A stretch of 52,756 bases of DNA from Candidatus Aerophobota bacterium (GTDB lineage: Bacteria > Aerophobota > Aerophobia > Aerophobales > Aerophobaceae), in the NCBI GenBank assembly GCA_030672545.1, contig DAOVGF010000021.1:1-52756 (forward strand), given 5' to 3'. Within the stretch, counting starts at the first letter, position 1, and each line of letters starts with the position of its first letter. The notes below the pieces were generated by a model. The model saw nothing but the letters and a program-made list of their open reading frames with translations. It made no database searches and was not told the DNA's origin. Below are positions 42,656 to 51,097 of this stretch, one piece after another. The translations under genes were made by a program, and so were the position numbers.

Positions 42656-42934
42656 CTAATAACGGATGGAGAAGCTTTTGAATTCACCTTGATGTTTCTC
42701 CCAGTCTACTTCCACTTCGTCTACCCTGGCTCCCGGAGGCCCTTGATGAGACCAATCGATCATTTCCTTCACCTGTTTTTCCTCTCCTTCCAATGCGGCT
42801 TCTACTCCACTACCCCACAAGTTTCTAACCCAGCCGTTAATTCCAAGTCTTAGAGCCAGGTCCCGAAGAGTAGCCCGGAAAAAAACTCCTTGGACTCGAC
42901 CCTTAATGAGCAGATGGGCTCGAACTTTCTTCAT
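42656..42934 (-). CDS. acyP: acylphosphatase
   Basis: 92 residues from the ATG at 42934; three codons upstream a GTG is in frame but adds nothing typical. AHLLIKGRVQGVFFRATLRD carries the phosphate-binding loop and catalytic Arg, and LGINGWVRNLWGSGVEAALE the catalytic Asn. It hydrolyses acyl phosphates in the cytoplasm. It stands alone between repeat-rich gaps. Confidence 0.95.
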   Translation of the reverse strand: MKKVRAHLLIKGRVQGVFFRATLRDLALRLGINGWVRNLWGSGVEAALEGEEKQVKEMIDWSHQGPPGARVDEVEVDWEKHQGEFKSFSIRY

Positions 42935-42984
42935 TATGCACACTCTTTTCTTGAATATACCAAAGATAGGCTATATGACAAGCC

Positions 42985-43065
42985 AGCGCTTGGCACATTC
43001 TCCTTTGCTCCGGTGATACTCTCGTTCCTCTGGTTCATTTCGTTCCTCTGGTTCTTCTGGTTTAG
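42985..43065. repeat. R2 repeat piece
   Basis: GCGCTTGGCACATTCTCCTT then TGCTCCGGTGATACTCTCG, followed by the degenerate run CGTTCCTCTGGTTCATTTCG and TTCCTCTGGTTCTTCTGG. The same order occurs, shortened, at 42336, and its low-complexity half at 30405 and 52400. Confidence 0.7.
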
Positions 43066-43134
43066 AAAGACTGAATAGACAAGAAAAACAAGAGCTGGGG
43101 ACTTGACTATGAGTTATCTTCTGCTAAAGATTAT

Positions 43135-43782
43135 TTGGTTGATTTTTGGAGGAAACAGACGAGAACAAGTGGATTTACCCTGGTAGAGCTTTTAGTGGTT
43201 ATAGCTATCATAGTGGTGATAGTATCTATAGCCACTTTCAATTTTTTCCGGGTTACTCATCGAGCTAAAAGAGCTGCTGCAGCTTCTTTTATTGCTCAAT
43301 TAGAGATAGCCATCAGTGCCTACAAAATAGACGTGGGCAGCTATCCTTCCGACAATAAGGGATCTGCTTCCTTAAAAGCAGCTCTGGACCCTGAACCTGA
43401 GGACCCTATCTGGAATAACCCCCGCTGGAGAGGACCCTATCTGGAATTCAAAGCAGCAGATGTTAATTCAGTCTCTGGGCACCTTCTCGATCCCTGGTGC
43501 CGGAATCGAACAGATAGCCGGCGCATCTATTATTACAAGGTTGATAGTGATGCCGATCCGTCAACGGTACCTCCATTTCACAATCGGAGTAGTTTTGATA
43601 TTTACTGCCAGGGTTTTGATGGGAAAACCGGCACTAATGATAAAGACGCTGATGAATTTTTTGATGGAGCCTATTGCCAAAATGGGGTTGATGACGATGG
43701 TGATGGTGTGGTTGATGAAATTGACCCGAATGGAGCAGGAGCTGCCGATGGGTTTCTGGAAGATGATATAAATAATTGGTAA
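43135..43782 (+). CDS. type II secretion/type IV pilus pseudopilin (GspG-like) with Asp-rich calcium-loop tail
   Basis: 215 residues. The prepilin signal is TSG-FTLVELLVVIAIIVVIVS with cleavage after Gly and Glu5 present. The globular part, with AISAYKIDVGSYPSDNKGSASL, DPWCRN and YYYKVDSDADP, follows the GspG pattern. The C-terminus adds NGVDDDGDGVVDEIDPNGAG, a DxDxDG calcium-binding-like loop not usual in GspG. The start is uncertain: TTG 43135 is in frame but has no ribosome site, and GGAGG lies inside the first codons. Three more pseudopilin genes follow closely. Confidence 0.85.
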   Translation: MVDFWRKQTRTSGFTLVELLVVIAIIVVIVSIATFNFFRVTHRAKRAAAASFIAQLEIAISAYKIDVGSYPSDNKGSASLKAALDPEPEDPIWNNPRWRGPYLEFKAADVNSVSGHLLDPWCRNRTDSRRIYYYKVDSDADPSTVPPFHNRSSFDIYCQGFDGKTGTNDKDADEFFDGAYCQNGVDDDGDGVVDEIDPNGAGAADGFLEDDINNW

Positions 43783-43814
43783 TTTCTTGAAGATACCTGA
43801 ACGTCGAGGAAAAA

Positions 43815-44318
43815 ATGAACTTTCCTCTTTCCAACACAGGATTAACATTAATTGAGTTAATAGTCGTTCTAGCCATTATTAGTGCAGTGGTTGCCTTTTC
43901 GACTCTTTCCCTGAAGAATTTTACTTCGGAGAGATATCTCAAAACTTCGGCCCGGGATATGGCTTCCACCATAAAGCGGGCTCGGCGCCTGGCTATAACT
44001 AAGAGAAAACCACATCGGGTTGTTTTTTCTTGTTCGGATGATAGCTACTGGATTGAGGACGATGAGAATAATAAGATTGGTAGAAGCTGGCAACTCAAGA
44101 GAAGGGTTCACTTCAGTAATCCTCATTTGGGTAAAAAGGGTGAAGAAGATGGGATTGTGGAGTTTGACGACCCTGAGGATGGGTCGCTTTCTTTCTATCC
44201 CCGAGGGTCAGCAGAAACTGGATCTATTTACCTACAAGAAAAGGGTAAGGGAGGGTGGTATACCCTTACGGTGGCCGGAATAACAGGATATGTAAGAATT
44301 TATCCGGAAAAACACTGA
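43815..44318 (+). CDS. pseudopilin, GspH-like
   Basis: 167 residues. NTGLTLIELIVVLAIISAVV is the prepilin signal and hydrophobic helix; Leu replaces the usual Phe after the cleavage Gly, which prepilin peptidases tolerate. The body, with ARDMASTIKRARRLAITKRK and a C-terminal YPRGSAETGSIYL, matches minor pseudopilin GspH/FimT. It sits 33 bases after the GspG-like gene. Confidence 0.8.
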   Translation: MNFPLSNTGLTLIELIVVLAIISAVVAFSTLSLKNFTSERYLKTSARDMASTIKRARRLAITKRKPHRVVFSCSDDSYWIEDDENNKIGRSWQLKRRVHFSNPHLGKKGEEDGIVEFDDPEDGSLSFYPRGSAETGSIYLQEKGKGGWYTLTVAGITGYVRIYPEKH

Positions 44319-44344
44319 GGAAACAAATTAAGAGAAGGTAGTTT

Positions 44345-44785
44345 GTGACCAAGATATTTAGTTTATTTTCTAAAAGTAAGGGATTTACTCTGGTGGAAGT
44401 TGTAGTGGTGATGGGAATTTTGTGTCTGGGGCTTCTGTTAGTGGCTAAGATTTATCCCGTTGGGTTCAGAGTAAGGGAAAATATGGAGAAAGATACTCTG
44501 GCCGTCTTTCTGGGACAAAGAATTATGGAGGAAGTCAAAAAAGGTGGCTATCAGAGCTTAAGTGAGAATTATCCTCCCTTGGAGCCAGGTTACGGCAGGA
44601 GAGAAGGAGAATTCGATGACCACCCGGGATTTTACTGGCAGGTGGAATGGTGGAATACGGATGTTCCCGATCTAAGAAAGGTTAAGTTAAAAATCATCCA
44701 CTTATCTTCAAGCAACAAAGAAGAAAAGGAGGAATTTCCTGATTCTCTTGAACTGGTAACATATCTGGCCAGGAGAGAAAGATAA
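44345..44785 (+). CDS. pseudopilin, GspI/PilV-like
   Basis: 146 residues starting at GTG 44345, with AGAAGGTAG upstream. The prepilin signal is SKGFTLVEVVVVMGILCLGL. A short globular domain follows with FLGQRIMEEVKKGGYQSL, as in minor pseudopilins of the GspI/PilV group. Third gene of the operon. Confidence 0.75.
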   Translation: MTKIFSLFSKSKGFTLVEVVVVMGILCLGLLLVAKIYPVGFRVRENMEKDTLAVFLGQRIMEEVKKGGYQSLSENYPPLEPGYGRREGEFDDHPGFYWQVEWWNTDVPDLRKVKLKIIHLSSSNKEEKEEFPDSLELVTYLARRER

Positions 44786-44812
44786 GAAGCCAAAAGACTG
44801 AAAAGGAAAAAC

Positions 44813-45421
44813 TTGAAGTGGAAAAAGGGAAATAAAAAGATAGACCGATCAGGTTTTACTTTGCTGGAACTCATAATTGCTGTTTGCTTGTTAGCCGTGC
44901 TGTTGGTTGGTCTTTATGTTATTTTTCAACGAAGTCAGTCGGCTTCGGAAAAGGGATATAGGCGAGTGGAAATGTACCAGAACATCCGAGTCTGTCTTGA
45001 TATGATGATAAGAGAATTAAAGTCTTCTTTTCTCAGCAGCGGTGATGAGCGACTGGTATTCTTGGGTGAAACTCAAAGTCTTACTTTTGCCACTGTTTCC
45101 CAGGAGATTAATCAGAGTAATGAATATGATTTATGTGAGGTCACTTATGATTTGAAAAATTGCCAGGTGCGAAGAAAAGTGAGAAAGCTCTCTACTTCTT
45201 CTGCTGGAAGTAGGGCTGTGTTGGCTGACTATGTTTCTAAGTTGGAATTTGCCTATAACAATGGAGAAGATTGGCAAAATAGCTGGGATTCTCGACAGGC
45301 AACCCCAGATAATCTTACGGATGATCTTCTTCCCAGGGCCGTGAGAATCATTATTTTTTTACAGCAGATGGAAGAAAACCCTATTAGTTTATCTACTACT
45401 GTCTATCTGCCTCAAAGTTAA
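44813..45421 (+). CDS. pseudopilin, GspJ/PilW-like
   Basis: 202 residues, apparently starting at TTG 44813 behind AAAAGGAAAA. The prepilin signal is DRSGFTLLELIIAVCLLAVL. NIRVCLDMMIRELKSSFLSS and a C-terminal strand region LPRAVRIIIFLQQ match minor pseudopilins GspJ/PilW. Last gene of the four-gene unit, which lacks the assembly ATPase, platform protein and secretin; those must be elsewhere. The prepilin peptidase is at 51530. Confidence 0.8.
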   Translation: MKWKKGNKKIDRSGFTLLELIIAVCLLAVLLVGLYVIFQRSQSASEKGYRRVEMYQNIRVCLDMMIRELKSSFLSSGDERLVFLGETQSLTFATVSQEINQSNEYDLCEVTYDLKNCQVRRKVRKLSTSSAGSRAVLADYVSKLEFAYNNGEDWQNSWDSRQATPDNLTDDLLPRAVRIIIFLQQMEENPISLSTTVYLPQS

Positions 45422-45489
45422 AAAAGGATATGACTTTACAAGTATGGCAAATTATGCTAATTATTAAGAAGAGAAAGGAGTAGGATAAT

Positions 45490-45759
45490 ATGAGTATAAC
45501 CAAGGAAAAAAAGATAGAGTTAAAAGAGCAGTTTGGTCATCATGAGAGGGATGTGGGTTCATCTGAAGTTCAAATAGCTGTTCTCACGGAAAGAATCAAA
45601 AATTTAACCGAACATCTCAAAGAGAACAAGAAAGATTTCTCATCCAAAAGAGGCCTTTTACGATTGGTCGTTCGGCGACGTAAACTACTGGATTATCTAA
45701 AAAGAGAGGATGCGAATCAATATAAAGAGATTATTAAGGTTTTGGGTTTAAGAAGATAA
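45490..45759 (+). CDS. rpsO: 30S ribosomal protein S15
   Basis: 89 residues, exactly the usual length. The conserved FGHHERDVGSSEVQIAVLTE, INLTEHL-like KNLTEHLKENKKDFSSKRGL and VVRRRKLLDYLKRED motifs bind 16S rRNA helices 20-22. AAAGGAG precedes the ATG. pnp follows after 24 bases, the common rpsO-pnp arrangement. Confidence 0.99.
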   Translation: MSITKEKKIELKEQFGHHERDVGSSEVQIAVLTERIKNLTEHLKENKKDFSSKRGLLRLVVRRRKLLDYLKREDANQYKEIIKVLGLRR

Positions 45760-45783
45760 GCGAACTTATAAAAGGTGATATAA

Positions 45784-47934
45784 ATGACAAGATTGTCCCG
45801 AAGTTTTGGGAAAGATACGATAATATTTGAAACTGGTAAAGTAGCTAAAAAGAGTGATGGAGCAATCTGGGTACAGTATGGGGATACCATTGTTCTGGTA
45901 ACGGTAGTTGTCTCGACCTCAGCTCGCGAGGAGGTCAATTTTGTTCCCTTGTTGGTAGATTACAGGGAGAGGACTTACGCGGCGGGAAAAATCCCGGGAG
46001 GTTTTTTCAAAAGGGAAGGGGCCCCTGGTACCCAGGAAATTTTAGCGGGAAGGCTAATTGATCGCTCCATCCGTCCTCTCTTTCCTGACGGATTCAGAAA
46101 TGAGACTCAGGTGGTGGCCACAGTTCTCTCGGCTAGTGAGAGTAATCAACCAGGGGTACTGGGTATCTTAGGAGCTTCTTTATCTCTGGCCATAGCTAAC
46201 CTATCTTTTGCCAAACTTATAGGAGCGGTAAGAGTAGGCCGAGTGAAAGACAATTTCATCATAAATCCTACCGATGAAGAGTTGAAAGAGAGTCAAATTG
46301 ACCTGGTAGTAGCCGGAGACAAAGAGGGAATTTTTATGGTGGAAGGAGAAACTAACAAGGTTGAAGAAAGTGTAATTCTGGAGACTCTTCGACAGGCTCA
46401 GTCAGCTATAAGAGAACTAATCAGCCTGGAAGAGGAATTTATCTCCTTGGTTTCTATCGATTCAGAAAGGCATTTTTCTATTTGTGATCCCACAGAGGAA
46501 ATAGAAAAAGAGGTTAAAGATAGAATTTGGGAGCGAGTGAAAGCGATTGAATCCAGTTGGGGCAAGGAAAAGAAAGAAGCCTATCTGGAGAAAGTGAAAC
46601 AAGATTTCCTGGAAGAATTCTTACCTAATGAACCCCAGAAAGAACAGGGACTGTTGGCTATTTTGGAAAAAATGAAGAAAAAGAAAATGAGGGAACTGGT
46701 TCTCCTGGAGGGCAAACGATGGAATGGCAGAGTACCGGATGAAATAAGGTCTATCGAATGCGAGGTGGGAATCCTGCCTCGGGTTCATGGCTCAGGATTG
46801 TTTACCCGAGGGGGGACTCAGTCTCTGACGGTGGTTACCCTGGGAAGCTCGGCTGATAAGCAGGTTGTCAAAGGACTTCATAAAGAGGAAATAAGTAAAC
46901 ACTTTATGTTTCATTATAATTTTCTTCCCTTTTGTACCGGGGAGGTTAAATTCTTAAGAGCACCGGCAAGAAGAGAGATAGGTCACGGTTTTTTAGCCGA
47001 AAAGGCTATTTTGCCTGTTTTGCCGGCTACGGATTCCTTTCCCTATACTATTAGGCTGGTTTCCGACGTGCTGGAGTCCAATGGTTCCTCTTCTATGGCC
47101 TCAGTTTGTGGAGGTAGTCTTTCTCTGATGGATGCCGGGGTTCCGATTTCTGAGACAGTTGCCGGAGTGGGAATAGGTTTGATCAGTGACCAGGACAAAT
47201 TTGTTATTTTGACGGATATTGAAGGATTAGAGGATTATCTGGGAGATATGGACTTCAAGGTGGCCGGAACCTGGGACAAGATCACCGCACTGCAATTGGA
47301 TATCAAAATTTCCGGAGTGAGCTTGGAAATAATAGAGGAAGCTTTAGCTAAAGCCAGGAAAGCCAGACAATTCATTATTGGAGAGATGAACAGGGTTATT
47401 GAAAGACCTCGGGAGTTTTTATCTCCTCATGCTCCTCATATTGTCACAACAGCAGTTCCCCAGGATAAGATCGGTGTGATTATTGGTCCAGGAGGTAGGG
47501 TAATTAAGAAAATCATTCAGGATACCGGGGCAGACATTGATATAGATGATGTGGAAGAATTGGTAACTATTTCCTCTATGGACGAAGAGTCCACTAACAG
47601 AGCTTTGGAGATAGTAAAGTCGATTATCCAAGAACCCAAGGTGGGCGACATTTACTCAGGTACGGTCAAAAAAGTGACCGATTTTGGAGCTTTTGTAGAA
47701 ATAGCACCGGGTAGGGAAGGTTTAGTCCACGTTTCCGAGTTAAGCGAACACTTTGTAAAGAATGTTTCTGATGTGATTAAAGTCGGGGATAAGATCCGGG
47801 TTAAACTCATTAATGTTGATGATTTGGGTAGGTTGAGCCTCAGCAAAAGAAAGGCCGAGTCAAAATCTGATAGTAAAGATGATTCTTCCAGGGAGAGAGG
47901 TGGAAGGTCTCGAGCAAGGGACGATAGAAAGTAG
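45784..47934 (+). CDS. pnp: polyribonucleotide nucleotidyltransferase
   Basis: 716 residues. Two RNase PH-like cores (LVDYRERTYAAGKIPGGFFK with REGAPGTQEILAGRLIDRSI in the first; FLRAPARREIGHGFLAEKAI and GGSLSLMDAGVPISETVAGV in the second) flank the helical domain. A KH domain, VIIGPGGRVIKKIIQDTGAD, and an S1 domain, SGTVKKVTDFGAFVEIAPGR to LSLSKRKA, follow. It phosphorolytically degrades mRNA from the 3' end, with cyclic trimers forming the active ring. A basic, Ser-rich tail of about 25 residues ends it. Confidence 0.99.
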   Translation: MTRLSRSFGKDTIIFETGKVAKKSDGAIWVQYGDTIVLVTVVVSTSAREEVNFVPLLVDYRERTYAAGKIPGGFFKREGAPGTQEILAGRLIDRSIRPLFPDGFRNETQVVATVLSASESNQPGVLGILGASLSLAIANLSFAKLIGAVRVGRVKDNFIINPTDEELKESQIDLVVAGDKEGIFMVEGETNKVEESVILETLRQAQSAIRELISLEEEFISLVSIDSERHFSICDPTEEIEKEVKDRIWERVKAIESSWGKEKKEAYLEKVKQDFLEEFLPNEPQKEQGLLAILEKMKKKKMRELVLLEGKRWNGRVPDEIRSIECEVGILPRVHGSGLFTRGGTQSLTVVTLGSSADKQVVKGLHKEEISKHFMFHYNFLPFCTGEVKFLRAPARREIGHGFLAEKAILPVLPATDSFPYTIRLVSDVLESNGSSSMASVCGGSLSLMDAGVPISETVAGVGIGLISDQDKFVILTDIEGLEDYLGDMDFKVAGTWDKITALQLDIKISGVSLEIIEEALAKARKARQFIIGEMNRVIERPREFLSPHAPHIVTTAVPQDKIGVIIGPGGRVIKKIIQDTGADIDIDDVEELVTISSMDEESTNRALEIVKSIIQEPKVGDIYSGTVKKVTDFGAFVEIAPGREGLVHVSELSEHFVKNVSDVIKVGDKIRVKLINVDDLGRLSLSKRKAESKSDSKDDSSRERGGRSRARDDRK

Positions 47935-48048
47935 CGGGGGAACGGTAATTCAATCGGATTGTTAAACTTTACTAATTAGGGCTGAGGGGGTGGATTGACA
48001 AAGTTGGTTTTTTTTCTAAACTATACGGTAAAAAGGGGGTGCTGAATT

Positions 48049-48258
48049 TTGGTTACTGTTTATATTAATAAATACAACTCCTTTTCTCAGGCTTTGAAAA
48101 GGTTTAAGATAGAGTGTCAGCAATCCGGCTTAACCTCAGAGATAAAAAGGCATCAAGAATATGAGAAGCCGACTGAGAGGAAAAGAAGGAAAAAACTCAA
48201 GGCCATACGAAGACAGAGAAGAAAAATGTTAAAACTGGAGAAGTTCAGGAATTATTAG
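48049..48258 (+). CDS. rpsU: 30S ribosomal protein S21
   Basis: 69 residues from TTG 48049; AGGGGGTG lies 9 bases upstream and no ATG is available. KYNSFSQALKRFKIECQQSG and the very basic C-terminus ERKRRKKLKAIRRQRRKMLK are typical of S21, which helps mRNA selection on the 30S subunit. It is longer by about ten residues at the C-terminus than many homologues. The gap before it (47935-48048) holds a possible TTGACA box at 47995 without a convincing -10. Confidence 0.9.
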   Translation: MVTVYINKYNSFSQALKRFKIECQQSGLTSEIKRHQEYEKPTERKRRKKLKAIRRQRRKMLKLEKFRNY

Positions 48259-48440
48259 TCCCTGCCCCTGAGGGTAGCGAGGGGAAACTTTGAGTCAACA
48301 CCTGGGTCTAGGGAATCTGGCTTCGGGTAGGGTGTTGCACCTTTCTGGTGGGAAGATGTACTAAATATCCGAGAGGATACCCCCTTAAAATGAAGACTCA
48401 GAGGTTTTCCGCTTTACCCAAAGGGGAGGGATTTTTTAGT
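48259..48440 (+). other. possible structured leader between rpsU and fmt
   Basis: CAACACC (48298-48304) can pair with GGTGTTG (48331-48337) around a G-rich loop. GGTG-TTG-CACC (48331-48341) forms a competing hairpin followed by TTTCT, and CCCCT / AGGGG (48268 and 48280 regions) a third stem. Mutually exclusive pairing is the pattern of riboswitches, but no known class is recognised and the lengths are short. No credible gene is present before fmt. Confidence 0.3.
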
Positions 48441-49412
48441 TTGAAAAAATCACACGTTCTTTTTCTGGGTACCGCCGAGTTTGCCTGCCCGGCCCTGGAA
48501 AAATTAATTTTGCACGAGAGAATTGTGGGAGTGGTTACCCAGCCAGATCGACCAGCGGGAAGAGGCTTAAAACTACAACCTTCGCCGGTAAAGCAAGTAG
48601 CTTTGAAAAAGGGAATGTCGGTTTACCAGCCTGAAAATATCAATGAACCCTCCTTCTTACTCAGAATGAGATCTCTAAATCCACATTTCTTGATAGTGGT
48701 TGCCTTTGGACAAGTTTTGGGAGAAGAATTTCTTTGCCTTCCTCGGCTCTACCCGCTTAACCTTCATGCCTCGCTTTTGCCTGAATATCGCGGTGCGGCA
48801 CCCATTCCCTGGGCAATCATCCGAGGAGAGAAACGCACTGGAGTGACCATCCAGCGAATGCGGGAAAAAGTAGATGCAGGAGAGATAATTCTCCAGCGAA
48901 GCTTGCCCATCGAGGAAGAGGATACCACCGGCGGGCTTACCGGTAAACTATCTTTCCTGGGAGCAGAGCTTCTAATGGAGGCTATAATTAAGATTAAAGA
49001 GAGTAAAGTGGATTTTAAAATCCAGGAAGAGAGGGGAGTTAGTTACGCTCCCCGCATAAAAAAAGAGAATGGTAAAATAAACTGGCAGAAGTCAGCTTTG
49101 GTTATTCATAATCTGGTGCGTGGACTTAATCCTTATCCCGGGGCCTTTAGCTTTGTTCGACTTCGGGGAAAAAGAGAAAAAATGAAGATTTGGAAGACCT
49201 GGGTAAACACTGAGCAAGATATAAACATAAGCCAACGAGACTCTTTTCCCGGGAAAGTTCTCAGGATTGACCAGGGTGATAGATTTCTGGTGGCTACCGG
49301 AGAGGGTTCCCTCTGGGTGAAGGAGGTCCAGCTTCCTGGTAGGAAGGCTATATCCGGTGTAGATTTCATAAAAGGTTATCATATCAAACAAGGTTTTAAT
49401 CTGGCGGGTTAG
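48441..49412 (+). CDS. fmt: methionyl-tRNA formyltransferase
   Basis: 323 residues from TTG 48441, which has GGGGAGGG about 10 bases upstream and gives the family start KKSHVLFLGTAEFACPALE. An ATG at 48390 would add 17 atypical residues. The 10-formyl-tetrahydrofolate site and catalytic core are seen in PDRPAGRGLKLQPSPVKQVA, NLHASLLPEYRGAAPIPWAI (Asn, His) and VDAGEIILQRSLPI (Asp). It formylates initiator Met-tRNA, whose gene lies nearby at 50888. No peptide deformylase gene accompanies it, unlike the common def-fmt pair. Confidence 0.97.
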   Translation: MKKSHVLFLGTAEFACPALEKLILHERIVGVVTQPDRPAGRGLKLQPSPVKQVALKKGMSVYQPENINEPSFLLRMRSLNPHFLIVVAFGQVLGEEFLCLPRLYPLNLHASLLPEYRGAAPIPWAIIRGEKRTGVTIQRMREKVDAGEIILQRSLPIEEEDTTGGLTGKLSFLGAELLMEAIIKIKESKVDFKIQEERGVSYAPRIKKENGKINWQKSALVIHNLVRGLNPYPGAFSFVRLRGKREKMKIWKTWVNTEQDINISQRDSFPGKVLRIDQGDRFLVATGEGSLWVKEVQLPGRKAISGVDFIKGYHIKQGFNLAG

Positions 49413-49436
49413 AAGACTAGGTAGAAGGAGAAAAAA

Positions 49437-49964
49437 TTGAAAGAAGAAGATTTTCCTCCCCAGTTGGCCAGAAGGACTCTTGAGGAATATCTAACCAGTG
49501 GAAAGATTATTTCCCCTTTCTCTCCTGTACCCGAGAAATTTATAGGAAAGGCCGGTGTTTTTGTTTCCCTCCATAAAAAGGAAAAACTTAGAGGATGTAT
49601 TGGCACTTACCTTCCTACCCAGCCTTCTGTTGCCGGCGAAATCATAAGGAATGCCATTAGTGCGGCCGTTCAGGATCCCCGTTTCCCCCCGGTAAGACTC
49701 AGAGAACTGGCCGATATTAAAATTTCGGTGGACATATTGAGTCCCCCGGAAGTAGTTCATTCCAAAGAGGAGCTGGATCCCCGTAAATACGGGGTAATTG
49801 TGAGCAGGGATTATCAAAGAGGTCTGCTTTTGCCCGATTTGAAAGGGGTAGATACGGTTGAGGAGCAACTGGAGATAGCTAAACAAAAGGCCGGGCTCGA
49901 GGGATTTTTGGATGAAGATTTGGGAATTCAGCGCTTTACCGTTACTCGTTACCAGGAAGGATAA
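49437..49964 (+). CDS. AMMECR1-domain protein
   Basis: 175 residues, start TTG 49437 with GGAG six bases upstream. The family core LRGCIGTYLPTQPSVAGEII and RNAISAAVQDPRFPP, then ISVDILSPPE and GLLLPDL, is well kept. AMMECR1 proteins are widespread and of uncertain function; the conserved Cys of LRGCIGT suggests a catalytic or binding role. It follows fmt by 24 bases. Confidence 0.93.
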   Translation: MKEEDFPPQLARRTLEEYLTSGKIISPFSPVPEKFIGKAGVFVSLHKKEKLRGCIGTYLPTQPSVAGEIIRNAISAAVQDPRFPPVRLRELADIKISVDILSPPEVVHSKEELDPRKYGVIVSRDYQRGLLLPDLKGVDTVEEQLEIAKQKAGLEGFLDEDLGIQRFTVTRYQEG

Positions 49965-49983
49965 TCAATCTTTATTAAAACTC

Positions 49984-50019
49984 TGGTAGCGGTGCAGGGA
50001 TTCGAACCCCGGACTCCAC
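49984..50019 (-). pseudogene. duplicated 3' end of tRNA-Met (att-like fragment)
   Basis: 36 bases that match 50791-50826, the 3' end of the intact tRNA-Met gene, at 35 of 36 positions (only T versus G after CAGGGA). It comprises CCA, the 3' acceptor strand, the T arm and part of the variable region; the 5' half of a tRNA is missing. Such a fragment is what remains when an element integrates into a tRNA 3' end. Confidence 0.85.
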
Positions 50020-50203
50020 ACTTCTAATCCACGAAGGTAATCATTCTTAAAAGGCCAATTTCTGTCGATAATGATGGACTTCTACCCTCTACAATTTTTC
50101 TTTTTGAGCAAAAACTGGGAGAGGGCAAGTGCTACACGTTATTGACAACCAGATATGAGCGAATATAATTATCACGGAACCCAAGGAGAAGCTACCGGAC
50201 GTG

Positions 50204-50437
50204 ATGCGAAAGTCCTTTACAGATCACTGTATGCACAGGATTCTTGAAAGAAAGATTAATATCAAGAGAGTTCATGAAACGGTTGATAATCCCGATAGCA
50301 AAAAAGATGTATTTTACGAGGGAGCAAAACGAGTAAGATTCACAAAAGAGTTTGAAGACGGTGTAAAGATTACCGTGATATGCGAGGCAAGGCCCGCAAA
50401 ATGGTGGGTTATTACCGTTTGGAGCGAGGAGATCTAA
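50204..50437 (+). CDS. DUF4258 protein (toxin-like)
   Basis: 77 residues from ATG 50204 (a GTG one codon earlier is also possible). FTDHCMHRILERKINIKRVH, then VFYEGAKRVRF, KITVICEARPAKWWVITVW match DUF4258, small proteins resembling RelE/BrnT-like toxins. GGAG lies about 16 bases upstream, rather far. It is followed one base later by a DUF2283 gene, a frequent pair thought to act as a toxin-antitoxin-like module. Both are inside the tRNA-Met duplication. Confidence 0.75.
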   Translation: MRKSFTDHCMHRILERKINIKRVHETVDNPDSKKDVFYEGAKRVRFTKEFEDGVKITVICEARPAKWWVITVWSEEI

Positions 50438-50438
50438 A

Positions 50439-50702
50439 GTGATACAAATAAGTCATGATGAAGAAGTGGGCACATTATATTTGAAGTTATCTGAGAACGA
50501 AATTGCGCGCACTATTGAAATTGAGGAAAATGCTGTTCTCTTAGATTTGGATAAAAGTGGTGATGTAGTTGGTGTTGAACTGCTTGACCTCAGCGTCGCT
50601 GCTCAATATCTCACACCGGTCATTCAACAATATAACATTGATAAAACCCGCATTAAGAAAGAGCTAGAAGCCATACGGCACTTAGAGTCTATTTTTGCAT
50701 AA
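50439..50702 (+). CDS. DUF2283 protein (antitoxin-like)
   Basis: 87 residues, start GTG 50439 behind GGAG at 8 bases. ISHDEEVGTLYLKLSENEIA, ENAVLLDLDKSGDVVGVELL and DLS match DUF2283, in which the D-x-D-G-x-x-VG-E-L pattern is diagnostic. It is the second gene of the DUF4258/DUF2283 pair. Confidence 0.85.
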   Translation: MIQISHDEEVGTLYLKLSENEIARTIEIEENAVLLDLDKSGDVVGVELLDLSVAAQYLTPVIQQYNIDKTRIKKELEAIRHLESIFA

Positions 50703-50790
50703 TTATCGCCATAGTAAAGGGTGTTCATCCAATTATACGGGGCTTGAGATAAGCCTTTCCGTTGAGGTTAGGGAAAAACATCCATAATTT

Positions 50791-50867
50791 TGGTAGCGGT
50801 GCAGGGAGTCGAACCCCGGACTCCACGGGTATGAGCCGTGTGCTCTAGCCGACTGAGCTACACCGCC
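50791..50867 (-). tRNA. tRNA-Met (CAT), elongator-type
   Basis: 77 bases with encoded CCA. Acceptor GGCGGTG / CACCGCT (first pair G-U), D arm GCTCAGTCGGCTAGAGC, anticodon stem CACGG / CCGTG with loop CTCATAC, and T arm with TTCGACT. The paired 1-72 position and absence of three G-C pairs in the anticodon stem argue against an initiator; a tRNA-Ile with lysidine-modified CAT cannot be fully excluded. Confidence 0.93.
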
Positions 50868-50887
50868 ATTTTCTCTTTATCTAAAAT

Positions 50888-50964
<77 letters not shown>

Positions 50965-50986
50965 ATAATAGCAATTCTCTTTTTTT

Positions 50987-51075
50987 TGGTGCCGGAGGCC
51001 GGACTTGAACCGGCACGGATATAATTATCCAGTGGATTTTAAGTCCACTGCGTCTGCCAATTCCGCCACTCCGGC
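50987..51075 (-). tRNA. tRNA-Leu (TAA)
   Basis: 89 bases with encoded CCA and the long variable arm of a class II tRNA. Acceptor GCCGGAG / CTCCGGC, anticodon loop CTTAAAA (anticodon TAA), T loop TTCAAGT. It is the first of three tRNA genes read leftwards from the promoter at 51098. Confidence 0.95.
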
Positions 51076-51097
51076 CTCTCCTCTATTAATCAATCTG

